Shown: positions 56,789 to 64,000 of the stretch, piece after piece
Layout of the letters: the number at the start of each line of letters is the position of its first letter
Position numbering within the stretch: position 1 is the first letter of the stretch
Origin: Posidonia oceanica
Lineage: Eukaryota; Streptophyta; Magnoliopsida; Alismatales; Posidoniaceae
DNA: 64,000 nt
Reading direction: 5' to 3'
Assembly (NCBI GenBank): GCA_037176725.1
Contig: JAZBRS010000044.1
Location: forward strand, 5,952,001-6,016,000
Notes under the pieces: generated by a model
Database searches by the model: none
Seen by the model: the letters and a program-made list of their open reading frames with translations, nothing else
What the model was told of the DNA's origin: nothing
Translations under genes and position numbers: made by a program

Positions 56789-58182
56789 GTACATGAACCT
56801 TTTTTTTTTGAACCAAATCATTTTTCCTTGGCCTACCACGTCGTCGTTTGTTAGTACAAATAGCTTCTGTTTCACTCACCGAACATTGGATATCCTCCTG
56901 CATGGTGTTGTCACTAATAAACACTTCATCCTAGTCTCCCAAAGAAGCACTAATACAACTGTTTAACATAACATGGCTACTGAAACCACTCCCACTAGCA
57001 TCATCAGAACCCACCTTCTTAGAAAACTTTGAAGCACTAAGAGGTTCGCCCACTTCCAGTAATCGAACATCAACCCTAGTGGAGCACATTCCTTTAGCTT
57101 CTTCATTAAGCATAGCAACCGGAGCTTGAGCAACACCAATAGCACCATCGTCCTCATCTTCATGAAACACAGCACGAAGCATATCTCTCACTTCTGAGTC
57201 TTCTTCCCAAGAGAAAGTAGGTTTTTCAGCCACCACCAGATCCTTTTTAAGAGTCAAAAACTGTGCCAATAGGAACCTCTACATGGTCTGAGATTGTCAA
57301 GATATCATCCAGTTTTAGAGTCCTACCTGTAGCCTTCCATATTTTTTTTGCTGTTCTCCTTCCATTAGCAACCCTAACCTGAATATTACCATTAGATTGA
57401 TTAAGGTTAACACGGTGAGTTTCCTTCGCATGAGTAGAAGCTGAGACCTTCTTCACCGGATTCCTACCACAAGCATTCTCCAAGTGTCCTCTCTTCCGGC
57501 AAAGATTGCAAAACAAGGGTTGGTTTTCAAACTTCATTGGCTGGAACTCCCCATCAGACTCCATCCCCACGTAGATCTCAGTAGGATACTCCTTCGTTAG
57601 GTCGAGATCCACACAGAACTGAGCTTAGACTGCCGTCGACTGTGAAGAGGTGGCAGAAGCAATACACAATAATGGACCATATACCTTTGCTACAGATTTA
57701 ATGAAGCCAGCCTTATAGTAACATTGAGGTAGAGATGGAAGAGCAATCCAGACCGGCGCAATGTTGTTCTCAGTTCCCGGCCAAAACCAAGGAGTCCACC
57801 GGAACACCTTCAATACCTGTCCCCTCATTACCCATTTTTCTCTTGTATAGATCTTTAGAAAATCAGACTCCATTCCTAACTTAACAAGAAGATGCTGACG
57901 ATCAATAATGTTAATATCCACTGCCTCTCTAACACCCCAGTTTGAAAGAGCCTTCTGCACCTCAGAAGATGGAATATGTGAAGAGAAGAACTTGAAAATC
58001 AGAGCCGTTTTGTAAGGCAATGAAAGCTTCGCCACCTCCACAGAAGATAATATAATGGCAGGCCTCCCAAACTTCGTCGACGGCTCCTGAACCAGGATGT
58101 CATCAACCACCAGAGAACCATGCAATGCCTCTGCAAAAGACCGACCCTCCACACGGGAAGATCCTCCTCCAGAGTCACCCAT
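56789..58182 (-). pseudogene. LINE ORF1: DUF4283-like and CCHC-knuckle protein, broken
   Basis: The start ATG 58182 (MGDSGGG) is preferred over upstream in-frame ATGs because the conserved part begins with RSFAEAL. A DUF4283-like domain follows, with ALIFKFFSSHIPSSEVQKALSNWG and VWIALPSLP. A TAA near 57622 probably replaces a Gln codon. Next comes the block FENQPLFCNLCRKRGHLENAC, a CX2CX4HX4C knuckle of the zf-CCHC_4 kind (about 57520-57475). A frameshift near 57255 moves the acidic C-terminal part to another frame, with a TAG at 56931. A basic KRRRGRPRK AT-hook-like or nuclear-localisation motif lies near 56826-56850. Such proteins bind LINE RNA. Confidence 0.85.
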
Positions 58183-58572
58183 TAGTAAAGAAGCCAACAA
58201 GAACCCACAAGAACCAGAAACCGTAACACAATTGCACCACTGCAACCCTAGCGTCTACTAGTTGAAGAACCACTATAGACCGCCGGGGAGAGACCTCGAG
58301 CACCATGAGCCGAACCCAGAAACAAACAAAGCTAGCTGGCGAAAAACACGAAAAAACCTAACCGGAACCCTAAATCTCGAGAAAGAAGAAGGCAGAAAGA
58401 AAACTACCTCCCCAACGAGGACGAGTGGGGACTGTTCATGAGCCCACCATCTGCTCACCAGAACCACAAGAAGGATGCCGGAGGCCATCGTATAGGCGGT
58501 GGATGCTGGAGCCCTAATCAAATGCTGGAAACCACCACTCAATTGCCGGACCTCTTCTCCCTCTCCTCTCCG

Positions 58573-58624
58573 TTACTTGTTTTTTGACAATTACCCTCCC
58601 TCTTACTTGTTTTTTGACAATTAC
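58573..58624 (+). repeat. Duplicated target segment at the 5' end of the LINE
   Basis: The 22-base segment beginning TTACTTGTTTTTTGAC occurs twice, at 58573-58594 and 58603-58624, separated by CCTCCCTC. Uninterrupted monomer B copies (42386-42407, 48567-48588) have it once. Confidence 0.85.
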
Positions 58625-59707
58625 ATACAACGATTTATCTATTTTGCGTTATTATATAGCAACTACACATCTCTACATGAGTTTTACGCAATTTATAAGA
58701 TTTCTAGGTGAATTACAAAATCTTTTGAGGTTTCGTCCATTTTATCGAAAAACAGTAGGTGTTAGTTAACAATTTTTTGTTACATTTCAAAAAATATATT
58801 GTTTTCATATTTGATTGTTGTTTTTGATACATTACAACCTATATTATCAGTGAATCATGTTTTGGTGACATTCGATGTCATTCAAATAAAATACTAGATG
58901 ATAGATAGTTTTCGAGTTAACAAAAAAGTTTGATTTTTTATTAAGATAGAGTTCTATTAAACATTTACGTGTCATGTATATTAGATGAATTTTTTCATAG
59001 GTGTATCATATTTTCCACATCTATATTCCTATTATCGATATTTCCTTGAATTTGATACACTTTTGTTAGTTCATACTCAATTTCTAAAGGCTTACTGGTT
59101 TTCGAACTTTAAAAATGTTTGACTTTTTTATTTTTGAATTCTCCAATTACTTTTTTGACATTAACAAACAACGATTTTTCTATTTTGCATTGTTATATTC
59201 CAACAACACTTCTCTACTTCATTTCTACACAATTTTGAAGATTTCAATGAAAATTACAAAAGTTTTCGAGATTTCTTCCATTTTATCGATTAGTAATAAG
59301 ATTCTGGTGACACTAGGAGTTGGGATTCACTGGCGCGCTTCATTGGCGAGCTTTCCAGGCGTTTTCGGTGCCCAAGGGACGCCAGGGGCACCCATGAGGT
59401 GCCCATTAAGTTTGGTTGGGCCTGATATTGGTGATAATCGATCTATTAGAGGTTTCTCATTTGTTGTTGAAGTTTAGAATCTGATTTTTGATTTTATGGT
59501 AAGTTTTGTAGAATTAAAATGAATCCTTGTCCTTTAAGAGATTAGAATTTTATAAACACAATAGGGCAAGATGAGAATCAAGCCAATCATTAGGGATGAG
59601 TTAGGGATTGCATAAAATGGAATAGCAAGACCCCACTTGAGTTAGGGTTGGAAACTAAAAGACTAAATAACCTAAAATGCTAAGGTTTTCCCTAATTGGT
59701 CTAGATG

Positions 59708-62280
59708 GAAATTAAGGAACATAATAAGTTAGGATTGGTGCTTGGCACCAGAACTTAGTGTTCTCGGTGCCATTAGTGTGAGTGTGTGGTCTCGTAAGTA
59801 CGTTGGGACTTCAGGACCAGTGCTTTGCTTCTGTGTGATGCCGGATGGGTAAATGATATACCCAGAAGGTGCTTTTGTTCCCTGTTGTGTGGTGTTTAGT
59901 AATGTCGTTCTGGGCTCGATAGTGGAGCTGTCGAGACTGTGTTTTGAGCGGTGATTCCAGCTCGTGGTTTTGTGTTGTGCTTGGTACAGTGTTTTGAGGT
60001 ATTTTGAGTTGTCATTTAAGGATTTCGAAATGGTTTTCGAAAAGAGTTTTGAAAAGAAAATGCAGGGGTTTGGGAAAGGTTTTTGAAAGAGTTTTCCGAT
60101 GTTTTCTGTTTGTGGTGGACCAAGATACTGGAGGGGCATGTCAACGAGATCAGGGGATGTGACGACATTCCTGTTTGCTGGGCGTGTTGCCTAGTTTGAG
60201 GTCTTGAGACCAAGAGGCTGAGGTAAGTGTTCGTTAGATCTTAGAGGTATGATACTCTTGGAATGTCGTTCATGAGGCCGAGGCTGAGGTCCACGGGTTG
60301 GGGGTACCGACTGGACTTGGAGGTATGACACTACTCTTATTCCGGGTGTTGAGGACCCAGGGTACTGACTATACATAGTGTATTGTGGTAGCGGACACAG
60401 GGGGTATGAGACCTTTGAGTAGCTGGACGTGATACCCTAGTTAGTACGGGTACCGAGACTGCTTGGTGTGGACTGAGCCTAGGGTGAGGAGCCTCAGGGG
60501 TTTGGAGCACTGAGTTAGGGCGCTTAGAGGGCGTACCCTGTGGTGTCTTGCTAAGAGACAGACCTGTTGAGGCTTGTTGGCCGGGACGGTTCACTCCCCC
60601 ACTGGGTGGTCGACCGTAGCAGTGCAGGGACACTGTGGTAGCGCCTCGGTGGACTGCTTGTGACTAGGTGTCTCGCTTGGGCCCGAGTGACGACACTTTG
60701 TTTGCTTGTGTGTGGTTAGCTGTGCTTGTGGCCGTGCCTATGGGGCGTAGGTCTTGCGCTAGTGAGGCGCATTGGTTTGGCTGAGCAGTGTCTCAGTGCT
60801 GGCTTTGTGATTTGGTGTTTGTTGTTTGTGTGTGTGTGTGTGTGTTGAATGCTATTGAGGGTATTCAGACACGGTTGGTTGTCTAGTCCGCGCTAGGAGT
60901 GTGATGGACCAGACCGTGTGTTTTGAGGCTTGATTTGGCTAGTGTGGTCATTTCAAGTGTGCATAAAGATTTTGAGAACAGCATGCATATGGTTTTGAAA
61001 TGAAAAGAGAAAAGATGATTTAAAATGCATGTTTTTAGTAGTTTGCTTTGTGGGCAATGAGGTATGCCCTGTTGTGGCATCCAGAAGTGATGCCTATGTT
61101 TGTTGCTTGTGCGGTAGTTACGCCTACTTCCTCGACGTTGTTTGTCGAGCTATTTGTGTGCATACGTGTAGTGTGCTGGGAGACCTATTGAGTGGTCACT
61201 TACGTGTGTTTTGTTTTTGTTTTTGGTAGGTGCAGGATAGGAGCTGCTGTTGCTAGTGCATATAGGAGAGGAGTCACACAGCCACACATCAAGGGTTCTG
61301 GGTAAATGAGTTGTTTAAGTTTATTTTATTTCTGCTTTATAGTATTTGGGAGAATTTAGTTCTGTAGTTCATGAATGCTAATAAGATTTTAAAAAGAAAA
61401 TGTTAGCTAGGTTGAGATGTAACGACATTGGGGTTGTTACATAGACGGTTTTCGAGTTAACAAAAAAGTTTGACTTTTTTTTAAGATAGAGTTTTATTAA
61501 ACATTTACGTGTCATTTATAATAGATGAATTTTTTCATAGGCGTATCATATTTTCCACCTCTATATTGCTATTATCGATATTTCCTTGAATTCGATACAC
61601 TTTTGTCAGCTTATACTCTATTTGTAAAGGCTTACTGGTTTTCGAACTTTAAAGAAGTTTGACTTTTTTAATTTTGAATTTCCAATTACTTTTTTGACAT
61701 TAACAAACAACGATTTATCTATTTCGCAATGGTATGTACCAACAACACTTCTCTACTTCATTTTTACACAATTTTAAAGATTTCTACGAAAATTACAAAA
61801 GTTTTCGAGATTTCTCCCATTTTATCCATTAACAAAAAGTGTTTGTATACGATTTTTTTGTAATATTTTAAATTATCATTGGTTTCCTCAATTGATTGTT
61901 ATTTTTGTACGTTTTGAACTTCAATCTCAATGGATCATATTTTTGTAACTTTTATTGTCATTCTAATAAAATTCGAGAGGATAAACGAGTTTAGATGGAA
62001 GAGATAGTTTGACTTTTTGTTAAGTTAGTGTTTTATTAAATATTTTTTTATAATTTCTAGTATATGTATTTTTTGATAGTGCATCATAATTTCCACATTT
62101 AAATATCAATCATCGATATTTTCTCGAATTCGATACACTTCTGACAAATTATACTCAAATTTTAAATGCACATTGCTTTAGAAGATTTAAAAAAGTTTAA
62201 CTTTTTTTATTTTTGAGTTCTCTTACTTGTTTTTTGACAATTACATACAACGATTTATCTATTTTGCGTTATTATATACC
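59708..62280 (+). repeat. Macrosatellite unit 5, truncated by element 4
   Basis: It starts with GAAATTAAGGAACATAATAA, a diverged form of the unit start. Block 59708-61440 with the palindrome at 61418-61440, monomer A 61441-61985, and part of monomer B to 62280, where element 4 begins. Confidence 0.9.
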
Positions 62281-63039
62281 TATAGATATCTCATTTTCGC
62301 ATTTCTGAGATTTCTTTTAAGATAGGGACCTTGAGGCGCCCCAAATCACATGTCTAAGTATTGATAACACATTTCCCAGATCTTCCGTAATTTCTTCAAA
62401 GCATCGCTTGATCTTACTTGACTCAGGTTGTTGGCTGTGGCAGAGTTGACGCACTCAGACTCTCAACAAGTCCGAGTACCTTGAGTGTTCTTTATTTTTA
62501 CTCAGATTCGTGGCAGATTTGAGTTAGAGAAGATGTTTTCATGATTTCATACACTATCTGAAGTTTCCCGGCCTTTTATCATGTTTTCTCTGGATAGAAC
62601 CTAAGAGCTAGAGCTAGGAATGAACTGAGCTTGCTAGTTGCCAGCTGGGGAGGCGACATGGATAGACGCCCTTTGAACAGGCGACTAACCTAGACGTCAT
62701 CATAGCAGGTGACTAACTGTCGTGGGCTCCTTTAACCGCCTCTTGCAGTTATTTTTTACGGTTGTTTCCCACGATCCCATCGACTATTAGACGCCAACAT
62801 AATTGGCGACTAACGGTCGTGGAATTGCAACGATTTTTTCCCATGATCCCCTCGACCGATAGCCGCCAACATAATCGGTGACTAACAGTCGTGGCCTCCA
62901 TCGAACCAAATTTCCACGGTTTTCCCACGAGTGCTTGAGCGGTTGCTAGTCTTAGTCACCTACATATGCGACGACTGACAATAACTGTCACTTTTCTTCT
63001 AGAAGCATCTAGGTGTGAACCACTCACATCCCCTAAGCC

Positions 63040-63050
63040 TATAAATAGAC
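63040..63050 (+). promoter_or_regulatory. TATA box in LTR of element 4
   Basis: TATAAATAGAC lies about 760 bp into the LTR and is identical to the box on the minus strand of element 3 at 39047-39057. Confidence 0.7.
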
Positions 63051-63647
63051 CTCGTACGTCAGTACTTGGGTCCCCCCGGCCAATTTGGAGAAAAACCTAT
63101 TTTGGAGAGAGCTCAAGAGAGAGATTTCCTTCAGATTTCTTTTAAGCTTCCACCTTCAAAGAGTCAGAGTTTTCAATCCAAAAACCCTAGCTTCCACCTT
63201 CAAAAAAGGAATCCTAGCTTCCACCTTTGATCCAGAAATCTTCGATCCCAAAGATCTTGAGTCAAGCCAGAGCTCCGATCGTACCTCCACTTCTATTTCA
63301 CTGCATACAGCACGAGTGTGAAGGGAGTACCTCATTCCAATTACTCTTTTTTTCTTTCATATTGCATTCCATAGCATAGAACCCATAGCATGTGCATGTG
63401 GGGAATAACCCCTGGTCAGTATTAGTTTCATTCGTTTATGTTATTTTTCTGCTTATTTCTACAACCGTTTACTACACTTGAACTAATCTAGACCTTTTAT
63501 TTTCATTTGTTTTGAAGGAAAGGAACAACGCTTACATGGCACGAAGAAGCCACTAGACGACATCCTGCTGTCAATCTAGTGATTCGGGTACCTGCATCTT
63601 CATCATCTCCCCCAAGGCGTCTTGTCAGCCCATCGACGAGTGGCGAT

Positions 63648-63652
63648 CACAT
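63648..63652. other. Empty insertion site corresponding to the Athila-like element
   Basis: CACAT, the reverse complement of ATGTG, occurs once here in GCGATCACATCAAGC. In element 3 the same place is doubled around the 16.2-kb insertion. Confidence 0.88.
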
Positions 63653-64000
63653 CAAGCTGTCGACGTCATGGAAGCGCCGGCACCTTCATTCCAAGCACCC
63701 CCAAATCTACATCCACAGAAGTTGCCGATCACGGTGGTACTCGGTTTTAGCCAACCCCCGTGCTACGTAAGTGATTCCTTTACCTTCTTTCTATTATTGT
63801 TATAGATCTAGGTGTAGTTTTCGGTTTAGGGAATCGTGCGTGTAGGTTTTCACGACACTCAAACCCTTTATCGGTTTTTTTATTGTTTCTGACGTTAGTA
63901 AAACCCATAGCTTCAACAGCTGGGTCAGTTTTACTAAGGTCAAAAGACTCTGGAACTGAGCCGCCTTTTTAAGGAGCGCCTGTCCTAGTCGCACCACTGT

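Larger units (their letters stand above)
52165..58602 (-). mobile_element. L1-type plant LINE, about 6.4 kb, minus strand
   Basis: The 3' poly-A is the T-run at 52159-52176 and the 5' end lies near 58570-58602. ORF1 (nucleic-acid-binding) and ORF2 (endonuclease, RT, zinc-binding domain, RNase H) are in L1 order. It interrupts monomer B of unit 4 and is flanked by a target duplication. It is close to full length, but has nonsense codons, frameshifts and a SINE inside ORF2, so it is inactive. Confidence 0.95.
49631..59707 (+). repeat. Macrosatellite unit 4, interrupted by a LINE
   Basis: Block 49631-51370, monomer A 51371-51908, monomer B split by the LINE (51909-52164 and 58603-58900), monomer C 58901-59300, then the connector. 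Without the LINE the unit is about 3.64 kb. Confidence 0.9.
62281..64000 (+). mobile_element. Element 4: LTR of a gypsy element related to element 3, running off the window
   Basis: It begins TATAGATATC where element 3 has TGTAGATATC, a G-to-A change at the LTR end. It matches element 3 in reverse orientation to the last base of the window, including sequence on both sides of the Athila-like insertion site. It carries the TATA box, the ~71-bp repeats and a CTACGTAAGTGATT context at 63763. Body and coding part lie outside the window. A 78-codon open frame at 63085 is within the LTR and is not supported as a gene. Confidence 0.85.

Noticed and set aside
39887..62280. Array of repeats as CRISPR or as rDNA spacer
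   Set aside because: The unit is 3.6 kb with AT-rich monomers, there are no short direct repeats with unique spacers, and no rRNA sequence was recognised.
38457..63647. Inverted arms as terminal inverted repeats of a giant Mutator-like DNA transposon
   Set aside because: The arm starts with TG, carries a TATA box, and on the left continues into leader, gag and protease of the same strand, as an LTR would. No transposase was found inside.
63641..63650. TGGCGATCAC as primer binding site of element 4 (and its mirror at about 38460)
   Set aside because: It matches the known Tat primer site for only about seven bases and is not preceded by a clear LTR end in CA.

Overview
This window is repeat-rich nuclear DNA from a flowering plant. 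It contains Ty3/gypsy LTR retrotransposons of the Tat type (two RNase H domains), an Athila-like element, a plant L1-type LINE whose ORF2 ends in RNase H, a tRNA-like SINE, a DUF7745/plant-mobile-domain-like reading frame, and an AT-rich macrosatellite array. I found no ordinary host gene, rRNA gene or functional tRNA gene. Nearly every coding region is a broken transposon gene. The species cannot be named from this.

Layout, left to right. Positions 1-18340 are the 3' part of Tat copy 1 (+ strand). It runs gag-protease, linker, RT/RNase H, second RNase H and integrase, then a DUF7745-like ORF, a 1.2-kb array of small GATA-stem inverted repeats, a polypurine tract and a 5.85-kb 3' LTR. Positions 18341-22276 plus 38457-39886 are one minus-strand gypsy element (element 3) with gag, protease, leader and 5' LTR. 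Its LTR region was split by an Athila-like element (22277-38451, target duplication ATGTG). That element's 5' LTR was in turn entered by Tat copy 2 (23253 to about 35219: complete 5.77-kb LTR, primer binding site and a largely open gag-protease frame, cut off before RT).

Positions 39887-62280 are a tandem macrosatellite of five units. Each unit has a GC-richer block of about 1.7 kb, one to three AT-rich monomers of about 540 bp, and a connector of about 0.4 kb. Unit 4 carries a 6.4-kb LINE (minus strand, 52165-58602), which itself carries a SINE (53801-54025). From 62281 to the window end runs the LTR of element 4, a relative of element 3 in opposite orientation. Elements 3 and 4 therefore form a long inverted repeat around the array. 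The right arm preserves the empty site of the Athila-like insertion at 63648-63652.

What can be reconstructed is an order of events. The satellite array came first. Elements 3 and 4 then joined its edges, the Athila-like element entered element 3, and Tat copy 2 entered the Athila-like LTR. Separately, a LINE entered the array and a SINE entered the LINE. Most premature stops are TAG at former CAG or TGG codons, as expected from long-term cytosine methylation and deamination. All identities and repeat counts were read by eye; none comes from an alignment program or a database.
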